Below, piece after piece: positions 25,448 to 33,030 of a DNA stretch of 36,348 nt. The stretch is from Pseudomonadota bacterium (GTDB lineage: Bacteria > Pseudomonadota > Alphaproteobacteria > Sphingomonadales > Sphingomonadaceae). Location of the stretch: contig JAEWCW010000172.1 of assembly GCA_023390415.1 (NCBI GenBank), positions 1 to 36,348 on the forward strand, given 5' to 3'. A program made the position numbers and the translations under genes. The notes under the pieces are model-generated. The model did not search any database and was not told the origin of the DNA. It worked only from the letters and a program-made list of their open reading frames with translations. Each line of letters begins with the position of its first letter. Positions within the stretch are counted from its first letter, which is position 1.

Positions 25448-28334
25448 TCACGACCTCTTCGCAGCGGGCGCAGAGCGCGCCCTCCTCGGGAACCTCGGGG
25501 CGGTGGCGCCAGCAGCGCCCGCACTTGCCGTTGGCGGTGCGGAGGACCTCCACGTTGGAGTCCGCACCGGGCTCGAGCTCCGAGACGATGTAGATTTCGG
25601 CCAGCGCCTCGCGGTCCATGCCGAGGAGATCGAGCTCGGCCTCCGGATAGAGGATTTTCGCCTCCAGGCTCGATCCGATCACCTTCTCGCGGCGCAGCGG
25701 CTCGATGCTCTCGGTGACCTTCTCGCGCGAGGCACGGATCAGCGCCCAGCGCGCCGCCAGATCTTCGTCGCGCCAGCCGGTGTCGATCTCCGGCCATTCG
25801 AGCAGGTGGACCGAGCCGGCATCGGAGAAGCGGCTCGTCCACACCTCCTCGCTGGTGAAGACCAGGATCGGCGAGGCCCAGCGGACGAGGGCGTGGAACA
25901 CGGTGTCGAGGACGGTGCGATAGGCGCGGCGGGTGAGAGCCGTCGGCGCATCGCAATAGAGGCTGTCCTTGCGGATATCGAAGAAGAAGGCGGAGAGATC
26001 GTCGTTGGCGAAGCCGGTCAGCAGTCGCGTGTAGCGGTTGAACTCGAAGCCGTTGACGGCCTCCTTCAGCTCCGCGTCGATCGCGGCGAGGCGGTGGAGG
26101 ACCCAACGCTCGAGCTCCGGCATGTCCGCCGGTGCGACGCGCTCGGCGTCGGTGAAGTCGGCAAGCGCACCGAGCAAATAGCGGAAGGTGTTGCGCAGCT
26201 TGCGATAGGCGTCGGACGTGCCGGCGAGCACTTCCTTGCCGATCCGCACGTCCTCGAAATAGTCGGTCGAGGCGACCCAGAGGCGGAGGATGTCGGCGCC
26301 GTTGTCGCGGATGATGGCGAGCGGATCGACGACGTTGCCGACGCTCTTCGACATCTTGCGGCCCTGCGCGTCGAGCGCGAAGCCGTGGGTGAGCACGCTC
26401 TCATAAGGCGCGCGGCGGCGGGTGCCGGCGCTTTCGAGCAGCGACGACTGGAACCAGCCGCGATGCTGGTCGGAACCCTCGATATAGACGTCGGCGCGGA
26501 CGCCCTCCCCATAGCGCGCCTCGATCACGAAGGCGTGGGTCGAGCCGCTGTCGAACCAGACGTCGAGGATGTCGGTGATCACCTCGTAATCGGCGAGATC
26601 GTATTTGTCGCCGAGCAGAGCCTGATGGTCGGCGGTGAACCAGGCGTCGGCGCCGCGCTGGCGGAAGGCGGCAAGGATTCGCGCATTGACCTCCGCGTCG
26701 AGCAGATACTCGCCCGTCTTCCGGTTCACGTAGAGCGCAATCGGTACCCCCCAGGCGCGCTGGCGGCTGATCACCCAGTCCGGACGGCCCTCGACCATGG
26801 CCTGGATCCGGTTCTTCGATTTCTCCGGGACCCAGCGCGTCTCGTCGATCGCCGCAAGCGCGGTCGAGCGTAGCGTCGTCGCGTTTGACCCGTTGGCGGC
26901 GAGCGCGGGCACGCTGCGATCCATCGGGATGAACCATTGCGGCGTGCAGCGGAAGATCACCTTGGCCTTGGAGCGCCAGCTGTGCGGGTAGCTGTGCTGG
27001 AAGTCGGCGGACGCCGCGATCAGCGCGCCGGCCTCGCGCAGGTCGCTGTTGATCGGTCCGTCCGGCGCGTTGAACTTGGCATTGATCACCGAGCCCTTGC
27101 CGCCGAGCCAGAGCCAGTCCGGCCGGTAGAATCCGGCATCGTCGACAGCGAAGACAGGATCGATGCCGTGCGCCTTGCAGAGCAGGAAATCGTCCTCGCC
27201 ATGGTCCGGCGCCATGTGAACGAGACCGGTGCCCTGCTCGGTGGTGACGAACTCGCCCGGCAGGAACGGCCGCGGCTTCGCGAAGAACCCGCCGAGATGG
27301 TGCATCGGGTGACGCGCGACGGTGCCGGCGAGCTCCGAGCCTTTGCCGCGCCAAACGACCCGCACTACCGGACCCGCGCCCAAATCCTTACCGATACGTT
27401 CCTTCAGCTCGTCAAGGAGGGGTTCTGCAACCAAGAGCCTTCGGCCGGCCAGTTTCGCATATGCGTCATGCGGATATTGGGGAAGAGCCTGTCCAGGCGA
27501 CGCGCCAGCAACCTGAACAACGCTCATTACTTCAGCAAGAACGTATTCCACCTCCGGGCCATAGGCCAAAGCCTGGTTGACCGGGATGGTCCAAGGCGTG
27601 GTTGTCCAGATCACCGCAGAGGTGCCGGCCAGCATCTCGATCGGGCTCTCGACGATCTCGAAGGCGACGTCGATTTGCGTGGAGACGATGTCCTCATACT
27701 CGACCTCGGCTTCGGCGAGGGCGGTCTTCTCGACCGGGCTCCACATGACTGGCTTGGCGCCGCGATAGAGCTGGCCGGTCTCGGCGAACTTGAACAGTTC
27801 GGCGAGGATCGTCGTCTCGGCGTCGTACGCCATGGTGAGATAGGGATCGTCCCATTCGCCCTGGACTCCCAGGCGCTGGAACTGCTCGGCCTGAACGGCG
27901 ACCCATTTCTCGGCATAGGCCCGGCATTCGGCGCGGAACTGCTCCTTGGGGACGCGATCCTTGTCGAGCTTCTTCTTGCGATAGGCCTCCTCGACCTTCC
28001 ACTCGATCGGAAGGCCGTGGCAGTCCCAGCCGGGCACGTAGGGCGCGTCCTTGCCGAGCAGGGACTGCGAACGCACGACGATGTCCTTCAGGATCTTGTT
28101 CATCGCGTGGCCCATGTGGATGTCGCCATTGGCGTAGGGCGGGCCGTCGTGGAGGATGAAGCGCTCGCGCCCGGCGCGGGCGGCGCGGATCTGCTCGTAA
28201 AGCTTTTCCCCGGCCCAGCGCGCGAGGATGGCCGGCTCCTTCTGGGCGAGGCCGGCCTTCATCGGGAAATCGGTCTTCGGCAGGAAGACCGTGTCGCGAT
28301 AGTCTTTTTTGTCGGTGGAATTTTGATCGGACAT
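25440..28334 (-). CDS. ileS: Isoleucyl-tRNA synthetase
   Basis: Class I aminoacyl-tRNA synthetase of 964 residues charging tRNA-Ile. The HIGH box is HMGH at 73-76 in PPYANGDIHMGHAMNK, and KMSKS is at 660-664. The CP1 editing domain lies between (TTPWTIPVNQA near 245). A C-terminal zinc-binding region has CGRC and CARC pairs in the last 30 residues. Compared with E. coli IleS as I recall it, about 26 extra residues lie near 268-297, and codons in that part differ from the rest (see findings). It follows ribF after 11 nt and overlaps lspA by 8 nt. Confidence 0.97.
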   Translation of the reverse strand: MSDQNSTDKKDYRDTVFLPKTDFPMKAGLAQKEPAILARWAGEKLYEQIRAARAGRERFILHDGPPYANGDIHMGHAMNKILKDIVVRSQSLLGKDAPYVPGWDCHGLPIEWKVEEAYRKKKLDKDRVPKEQFRAECRAYAEKWVAVQAEQFQRLGVQGEWDDPYLTMAYDAETTILAELFKFAETGQLYRGAKPVMWSPVEKTALAEAEVEYEDIVSTQIDVAFEIVESPIEMLAGTSAVIWTTTPWTIPVNQALAYGPEVEYVLAEVMSVVQVAGASPGQALPQYPHDAYAKLAGRRLLVAEPLLDELKERIGKDLGAGPVVRVVWRGKGSELAGTVARHPMHHLGGFFAKPRPFLPGEFVTTEQGTGLVHMAPDHGEDDFLLCKAHGIDPVFAVDDAGFYRPDWLWLGGKGSVINAKFNAPDGPINSDLREAGALIAASADFQHSYPHSWRSKAKVIFRCTPQWFIPMDRSVPALAANGSNATTLRSTALAAIDETRWVPEKSKNRIQAMVEGRPDWVISRQRAWGVPIALYVNRKTGEYLLDAEVNARILAAFRQRGADAWFTADHQALLGDKYDLADYEVITDILDVWFDSGSTHAFVIEARYGEGVRADVYIEGSDQHRGWFQSSLLESAGTRRRAPYESVLTHGFALDAQGRKMSKSVGNVVDPLAIIRDNGADILRLWVASTDYFEDVRIGKEVLAGTSDAYRKLRNTFRYLLGALADFTDAERVAPADMPELERWVLHRLAAIDAELKEAVNGFEFNRYTRLLTGFANDDLSAFFFDIRKDSLYCDAPTALTRRAYRTVLDTVFHALVRWASPILVFTSEEVWTSRFSDAGSVHLLEWPEIDTGWRDEDLAARWALIRASREKVTESIEPLRREKVIGSSLEAKILYPEAELDLLGMDREALAEIYIVSELEPGADSNVEVLRTANGKCGRCWRHRPEVPEEGALCARCEEVVNG

Positions 28335-28345
28335 TGCGAGCGGAC

Positions 28346-29287
28346 TTAGGGGAGGCGCTGCGCTGCGGCAAGCCGGGCGCGGGCCTCGTCGCAGTCGCGG
28401 GCCATCTGGTGCTTGAGTGCGTCCAGCGAGTCGAAGCGCGCCTCGTCCCGAAGGAAGGAGATGAGCTCCACCTCGATCGTCTCGCCATAGAGGTCGCCTT
28501 CGAACTCGAAGAAATAGGGCTCGAGCAGCTCGCGCGGCGGATCGAAGGTGGGGCGGGTGCCGAGATTGGCGGCGCCGTCGACGATCCGCCCGTCGGGCAG
28601 GCGCCCGCGCACCGCATAGACGCCGAAGCGGGGGCGCAGATATTTGCCGAGGGACAGGTTGGCGGTCGGGTAGCCGAGCTCGCGGCCTCTCTTGTCGCCA
28701 TGCTCGACCACGCCCTCGATCGCGAACGGGCGGGTGAGAAGGCGCGCAGCCGTCTCGCAGTCGCCGGCCTGGAGCGCGTCGCGGATGCGGCTGGACGAGA
28801 CCGGCTCGCCATCCTCCTCGACCGGGGCGACGGAATCGACCGACATCTGATTGGCGCGGCCGAGGAACTTGAGCGATTCCACGTCGCCGCCGCGACCCTT
28901 GCCGAAGGTGAAATCCTCGCCGGTCACGACGCCGGCCGCGCCGATCCGCGAGGCGAGGTGATCGGTGACGAAATCGGGCGCGGTGACGCTCGCCAGCTCC
29001 TCGCCGAAATGGAAGACCAGCATCGCGTCCGCGCCGGCCTCGGCGAACAGCCGCTCGCGCTGATCGAGCGTGGTCAGGCGGAAGGGCGGAAGGTCCGGCT
29101 TGAAATGGCGGACCGGGTGCGGATCGAAGGTCGCGACCAGCACCGGGCGGCCCTCGGCGCGGGCACGATGGACGGCGCGGGCCACCACCGCCTGGTGACC
29201 CTTGTGAAAGCCGTCGAAATTGCCGAGCGCGACGATCCCGCCGCGAAGCCGCTCGGGAACCGCCGAGCCGCCGTCAAGCCGCTCCAT
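28346..29287 (-). CDS. ribF: Bifunctional riboflavin kinase / FAD synthetase
   Basis: Makes FMN and then FAD from riboflavin. The 313 residues have an N-terminal nucleotidyltransferase domain, with GNFDGFHKGHQAVV near residue 18 and later VTGEDFTFGKGRGG. The C-terminal flavokinase domain shows GRELGYPTANLSL near 205 and GVYAVRG near 225. The order folA-ribF-ileS-lspA resembles the widespread ribF-ileS-lspA cluster. It begins 9 nt after the folA stop. Confidence 0.96.
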   Translation of the reverse strand: MERLDGGSAVPERLRGGIVALGNFDGFHKGHQAVVARAVHRARAEGRPVLVATFDPHPVRHFKPDLPPFRLTTLDQRERLFAEAGADAMLVFHFGEELASVTAPDFVTDHLASRIGAAGVVTGEDFTFGKGRGGDVESLKFLGRANQMSVDSVAPVEEDGEPVSSSRIRDALQAGDCETAARLLTRPFAIEGVVEHGDKRGRELGYPTANLSLGKYLRPRFGVYAVRGRLPDGRIVDGAANLGTRPTFDPPRELLEPYFFEFEGDLYGETIEVELISFLRDEARFDSLDALKHQMARDCDEARARLAAAQRLP

Positions 29288-29296
29288 GGCCGGCGG

Positions 29297-29788
29297 CTAT
29301 AGGGGCGAACGGCCCGGCCCGGAAGAGCGGACCAGAGTGACGAAGCTGAAGCCGTCCCGGTCCTCGCGTCCGGTCTCGGTCCATCCGTCGGCATCAAAGG
29401 CCGGAAGGAACGTGTCGCCCTCGTGCGCGCCATGGACCTCGGTGAGCTCGATCCGGTCGGCGACCGGGAGGAAGAGGCGGATGATGTCGGCGCCGCCGAT
29501 CACCGAGATTTCGGGCTTGTCCGCCAGGCCGAGCGCGGATTCCACGTCGTGGGCCACCTCAGCGCCTTCCGCGCTCCACGACGAATCGCGGGTGAGGACG
29601 ATATGCTGGCGGCCGGGAAGCAGCCGGCCGAGGCTCTCGAACGTCTTGCGGCCCATCACCATCGAGGTGCCCATGGTCAGCGCCTTGAAGCGCTTGAGGT
29701 CGTCGGGAAGGTGCCAGGGGAGGCCGCCATCCTTCCCGATCACGCCGTTCTCGGCGCGGGCGACGACGATGGTGACATGCCGGGTCAC
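29297..29788 (-). CDS. folA: Dihydrofolate reductase
   Basis: Reduces dihydrofolate to tetrahydrofolate with NADPH, restoring the folate oxidised by ThyA encoded just upstream. The 163-residue product has VARAENGVIGKDGGLPWHLPDDLKRFK with the active-site Asp in the LPDDL segment, MGRKTFESLGR, and VIGGADIIRLF. No ATG is available; GTG at 29788 gives the family N-terminus (MTRHVTIVVA). No Shine-Dalgarno is seen; instead a 14-bp perfect palindrome fills that place. ribF follows after 9 nt. Confidence 0.94.
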   Translation of the reverse strand: MTRHVTIVVARAENGVIGKDGGLPWHLPDDLKRFKALTMGTSMVMGRKTFESLGRLLPGRQHIVLTRDSSWSAEGAEVAHDVESALGLADKPEISVIGGADIIRLFLPVADRIELTEVHGAHEGDTFLPAFDADGWTETGREDRDGFSFVTLVRSSGPGRSPL

Positions 29789-29793
29789 ATTGA

Positions 29794-29807
29794 TGTCCGG
29801 CCGGACA
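29794..29807. promoter_or_regulatory. 14-bp perfect palindrome at folA 5' end
   Basis: TGTCCGGCCGGACA reads the same on both strands and ends 5 nt before the folA GTG. It could be a protein operator or, in RNA, occlude the start. Nothing in the sequence identifies a ligand. Confidence 0.4.
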
Positions 29808-29816
29808 GGTTCGTCG

Positions 29817-29834
29817 TCCCAGCGAAGGCAGGGA
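29817..29834 (+). repeat. REP-like palindromic element, copy 1
   Basis: TCCCAGC, loop GAAG, then GCAGGGA: a 7-bp stem with one mismatch. It aligns with the second copy at 29887-29906 read on the opposite strand (core CCAGCGAAGGC), so the two form an inverted pair. Confidence 0.65.
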
Positions 29835-29886
29835 CCTGAGTGAGAGTCGGGCTCGGCATCGATGTCGGACGACTTCTCGTCCTGAG

Positions 29887-29906
29887 ATGCCAGCCTTCGC
29901 TGGCAT
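29887..29906 (-). repeat. REP-like palindromic element, copy 2
   Basis: ATGCCAGC, tetraloop CTTC, then GCTGGCAT: a perfect 8-bp stem, 12 nt downstream of the thyA stop on the thyA strand. It is in inverted orientation to copy 1. Elements of this kind (reading as AKAG / PAFAG in spurious ORFs) are, as I recall, widely dispersed in sphingomonad and related genomes. In RNA it may stabilise the thyA 3' end or act as a weak terminator. Confidence 0.7.
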
Positions 29907-29918
29907 GACGCGCCTTGC

Positions 29919-30713
29919 TCATACGGCGACCGGGGCCGCGATATGCGGGTGGGGGTCGTAGCCGACGATCTCGAAATCCTCGAACGCATATTGGTCGATC
30001 GCCGGCGGCTTGCGCTTGATCCTGAGCCTTGGGAGCGGGCGCGGCTCGCGGGTGAGCTGGAGCCGGGCCTGGTCGAGATGGTTCGAATAGAGATGGCAGT
30101 CGCCGCCGGTCCAGACGAAGGTGCCCGGCTCGAGGTCGCATTGCTGGGCGAGCATGTGGGTCAGAAGCGCGTAGCTGGCGATGTTGAACGGGACTCCGAG
30201 GAAGACGTCGGCGCTACGCTGGTAGAGCTGGAGGTGGAGCTTGCCGCCGGCGACCTGGGTCTGGAACAGGCAGTGGCAGGGCGCCAGCGCCATCTTGGGA
30301 AGGTCGGCCGGGTTCCAGGCCGAGACGATCTGGCGCCGTGAGGCGGGATCGCGGCGGATGAGCTGGATCAGCTCCGCGATCTGGTCGATCTCGCGCCCGT
30401 CGGGCGCCTGCCAATGGCGCCACTGCTTGCCGTAGACCGGGCCGAGGTCGCCCTGGTCGTCGGCCCATTCGTCCCAGATGCTGACCTTGTTCTCCTTCAG
30501 CCAGGCGATGTTGGTCTCGCCGCGCAGGAACCAGAGCAATTCGATCAGGATCGAGCGGATGTGGAGCTTCTTGGTGGTGAGGAGCGGGAAGCCCTTCGAG
30601 AGATCAAAGCGCATCTGGTGGCCGAAGACGGAGAGGGTGCCGGTGCCGGTGCGGTCCGCCTGGGGCACGCCCTCGTCGAGGATGCGCCGGAGAAGCTCGT
30701 GATAGGGCTGCAT
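29919..30713 (-). CDS. thyA: Thymidylate synthase
   Basis: Methylates dUMP to dTMP using methylene-tetrahydrofolate. With ATG at 30713 (MQPYHELL) the protein is 264 residues, the same length as E. coli ThyA, and the nucleophile falls at Cys146 in LAPCHC, the same number as in E. coli. Other motifs: [35 protein letters not shown] and [18 protein letters not shown]. An upstream ATG at 30743 has a better ribosome binding site (GGAG 5 nt before) and would add 10 residues, so the true start is open. folA follows after a gap of about 130 bp holding the repeats. Confidence 0.96.
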   Translation of the reverse strand: MQPYHELLRRILDEGVPQADRTGTGTLSVFGHQMRFDLSKGFPLLTTKKLHIRSILIELLWFLRGETNIAWLKENKVSIWDEWADDQGDLGPVYGKQWRHWQAPDGREIDQIAELIQLIRRDPASRRQIVSAWNPADLPKMALAPCHCLFQTQVAGGKLHLQLYQRSADVFLGVPFNIASYALLTHMLAQQCDLEPGTFVWTGGDCHLYSNHLDQARLQLTREPRPLPRLRIKRKPPAIDQYAFEDFEIVGYDPHPHIAAPVAV

Positions 30714-30819
30714 CGTCTTTCTATGGCCGGTGCCTGCGCTCATTTCCACTCCATTACGGAGTCCGTTTCGGACTCGGTCGTGCGGGCGCTGCGCGGTCCG
30801 GGCTGCCAAACCGAGACCT

Positions 30820-31191
30820 GTGATCGTCGCAACCGCCCAGGATGCCGCTCGGCTTTTCGGCCCGCGCCTCGCGGAGGCGGACGGGGAGACGGTTGCGGTC
30901 GCCTATCTGCTGGATGGGCAGCGGTTCGCTGCGCTCATGATCGTCGCCGGATCGCCCGAGACGATCGATCTTCCGATGCGGCGCATCTTTGCGGAGGCTC
31001 TCCGGCTCGATGCCGCCGCGCTCATCCTCGCGCACAATCATCCGAGCGGCGATCCTCGACCGAGTCGGGAGGACATCGAGGCGACGCGGATCCTGGCCTC
31101 GATCGGAGACCGGCTCGGCATCCGGCTCCTCGATCACCTGATTTTCGCCGGCGCCAGGACGGGAAGCCTGCGCGGGCTCGGCCTGCTCTAG
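30820..31191 (+). CDS. Stand-alone RadC/JAB-domain protein
   Basis: A short protein of 123 residues (from GTG 30820) covering only the JAB/MPN domain of RadC (UPF0758). It has the metal-binding pattern H72-x-H74-x7-S82-x2-D85 in [14 protein letters not shown]. The N-terminal helix-hairpin-helix part of standard RadC (about 220 residues) is absent. At the place where RadC has an IAEE-like strand carrying the JAMM glutamate, this protein reads FAALMIVAG, so the acidic residue may be missing. GTG 30730 is an alternative start adding 30 Arg-rich residues that overlap thyA's 5' end; I judge it less likely. The role of RadC-type proteins is unsettled. Confidence 0.75.
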   Translation: MIVATAQDAARLFGPRLAEADGETVAVAYLLDGQRFAALMIVAGSPETIDLPMRRIFAEALRLDAAALILAHNHPSGDPRPSREDIEATRILASIGDRLGIRLLDHLIFAGARTGSLRGLGLL

Positions 31192-31192
31192 A

Positions 31193-31882
31193 TCAGGCGT
31201 TGCAGGGAGGGATGTCGCCAGGATTGGGCAGGGGCCCGCGCGCCTCGAACTGGGCGAAATAACTGTCGTCGTCGAGCCGCTCGAAGCGGGTGAGGCCGTA
31301 GCCGACGGCGGCGAACTCGCAGAGCAGGAGCCTGGGCGGCGTCCCGTGGCGGCTGGTCTCGCGATCGGCGTCGACCACCACCACCCGGCCGTCCCGCTTC
31401 AGCGAGCCGCGCAGGTTCCACAGGAACTCCGAAGGCCGGGTGATCTCGTGATACATGTGGATCAGGAAGATGCGGTCGAACGAGGCTTCGGGCAGCAGGG
31501 GGTTGTTCGGCTGGCCGAGCTTCAAAGCGACATTGTCGAGCCGCTCGCGCTGAACGCGCTGCCCGAGCGCGGCGATCGTCTCGGGCACGATGTCCTGGGC
31601 GAGTACACGGCCGCGCGGGCCGACCAGGGGCGAGAGACGGACCGTATAATAGCCCTCACCCGCACCGATATCGGCAACCGACATTCCCGGGCGAATCTCG
31701 GCGAGGTTCATGACCCGCTCGGCCTCGCCGGCGCTGTCGCGGGCATCCTCGTTCAGGTAGCGCGAGCTTTCGATCGGCGCGACGGGACGCTGCGGATCGG
31801 GGAAGGTGTTGCTCGTATGCTCCTCGCCGCGGCAGGCGGCGAGCAGGGCGACCAGGCCGAGAAGGACCGGCCTAATCGACAT
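31193..31882 (-). CDS. Class I SAM-dependent methyltransferase with lipoprotein signal
   Basis: A 229-residue protein with a lipoprotein-type signal peptide ([17 protein letters not shown], predicted lipidated Cys17), a short linker, and then a class I methyltransferase domain. Motif I is [15 protein letters not shown] (about 69-83), followed by VLAQDIVPE, the acidic/hydrophobic [13 protein letters not shown] and VVVVDADRE. Export would place a SAM-dependent fold in the periplasm, where SAM is not expected. The substrate is unknown; it may not be catalytic in the usual way. The first 11 nt overlap the end of prfB, and the stop is 1 nt from the convergent radC-like gene. Confidence 0.85.
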   Translation of the reverse strand: MSIRPVLLGLVALLAACRGEEHTSNTFPDPQRPVAPIESSRYLNEDARDSAGEAERVMNLAEIRPGMSVADIGAGEGYYTVRLSPLVGPRGRVLAQDIVPETIAALGQRVQRERLDNVALKLGQPNNPLLPEASFDRIFLIHMYHEITRPSEFLWNLRGSLKRDGRVVVVDADRETSRHGTPPRLLLCEFAAVGYGLTRFERLDDDSYFAQFEARGPLPNPGDIPPCNA

Positions 31883-32999
31883 CTTCCACTTCGACCTTCT
31901 CGCCGGTGACCCGCTGCGAGAGAGCGGCGGCCATGAACCGGTCGAGTTCGCCGTCGAGCACGTCCGACGGGGCGGTTGAGGTGACGCCGGTGCGCAGGTC
32001 CTTCACCAGCTGGTACGGCTGGAGCACGTAGGAGCGGATCTGGTGGCCCCAGCCGATGTCGGTCTTGGTGGCGTTCTGGGCGTTGGCCTCGGCCTCGCGG
32101 CGCTGGAGCTCGGCCTCGTAGAGCTTCGCGCGGAGCTGGCTGAAGGCCTCGGCGCGGTTCTTGTGCTGCGAGCGCTGCGACTGGCTCTGGACGACGATTC
32201 CGGTCGGAAGGTGGGTGATGCGCACCGCCGAATCGGTGGTGTTGATATGCTGTCCGCCGGCGCCCGAGGCGCGGTAGGTGTCGATCCTCAGCTCGCTCTC
32301 GTTGACCTCGATGTCGATATTGTCGTCGACGACCGGATAGACCCAGACCGAGGCGAAGCTGGTGTGGCGACGCGCCGAGCTGTCATACGGGCTGATCCGG
32401 ACGAGGCGGTGCACCCCGCTTTCGGTCTTGGCATAGCCATAGGCGTTCTCGCCCTTGACCAGCAGGGTCGCGGATTTGATGCCGGCCTGCTCCCCGGCGT
32501 GGTGATCGATCATCTCGACCTTCATTCCGCGCCGCTCCGCCCAGCGTGTATACATGCGCTGGAGCATGCCCGCCCAGTCGTTGGATTCGGTGCCGCCGGC
32601 ACCCGAATTGATTTCGATATAGGTGTCGTTGGCATCGGCCTCACCGGCGAGCAGCGCCTTCACCTTGTCCTGCTCGGCGCGATCGGCGAGCTCGGCGAGC
32701 GCGCGGACGCCGTCGTCGACGAGCGATTCGTCGCCTTCGGCCTCGGCCATCTCGATCAGCTCGACCGTGTCGGCGAGGTCCTTCTCGATCGCCCGCGTGG
32801 CGCCGATCGCCTCGTCGAGACGACGGCGCTCGCGCATCACCTCCTGCGCCTGCTTGGCATCGTTCCAGAGATCGGGATCCTCGACACGCGCATTGAGCTC
32901 GTCGAGCCGGCGCAACGCGCGGTCCCAATCGAGGAAGCGCCGCAGCAAGGCGAGCGCGGCGTTGATCTGATCGGCATAAGCTTGCGCTTCGGCGCGCAT
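31872..32999 (-). CDS. prfB: Peptide chain release factor 2
   Basis: Terminates translation at UGA and UAA. The 375-residue protein has the GGQ motif at 248-250 ([17 protein letters not shown]), which triggers peptidyl-tRNA hydrolysis, and SPY in [15 protein letters not shown] where E. coli RF2 has the SPF stop-codon-reading tripeptide. The N-terminus reads through [12 protein letters not shown] in one frame, where E. coli has the in-frame UGA and +1 programmed frameshift, so that autoregulation is absent. GGAG precedes the ATG. It lies 31 nt after mrcA. Confidence 0.96.
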   Translation of the reverse strand: MRAEAQAYADQINAALALLRRFLDWDRALRRLDELNARVEDPDLWNDAKQAQEVMRERRRLDEAIGATRAIEKDLADTVELIEMAEAEGDESLVDDGVRALAELADRAEQDKVKALLAGEADANDTYIEINSGAGGTESNDWAGMLQRMYTRWAERRGMKVEMIDHHAGEQAGIKSATLLVKGENAYGYAKTESGVHRLVRISPYDSSARRHTSFASVWVYPVVDDNIDIEVNESELRIDTYRASGAGGQHINTTDSAVRITHLPTGIVVQSQSQRSQHKNRAEAFSQLRAKLYEAELQRREAEANAQNATKTDIGWGHQIRSYVLQPYQLVKDLRTGVTSTAPSDVLDGELDRFMAAALSQRVTGEKVEVEDVD

Positions 33000-33030
33000 G
33001 GGGAACTCCGGACGATGTGTTGGAGCGGGC

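Noticed and set aside
26937..28349. 470-codon frame antisense to ileS
   Set aside because: Mirrors the ileS coding frame; no ribosome binding site or domain, while ileS is intact.
30730..30819. Longer N-terminus for the RadC-like protein from GTG 30730
   Set aside because: The extra 30 residues are Arg/Pro-rich, lack RadC similarity and overlap the 5' end of divergent thyA; kept only as an alternative.
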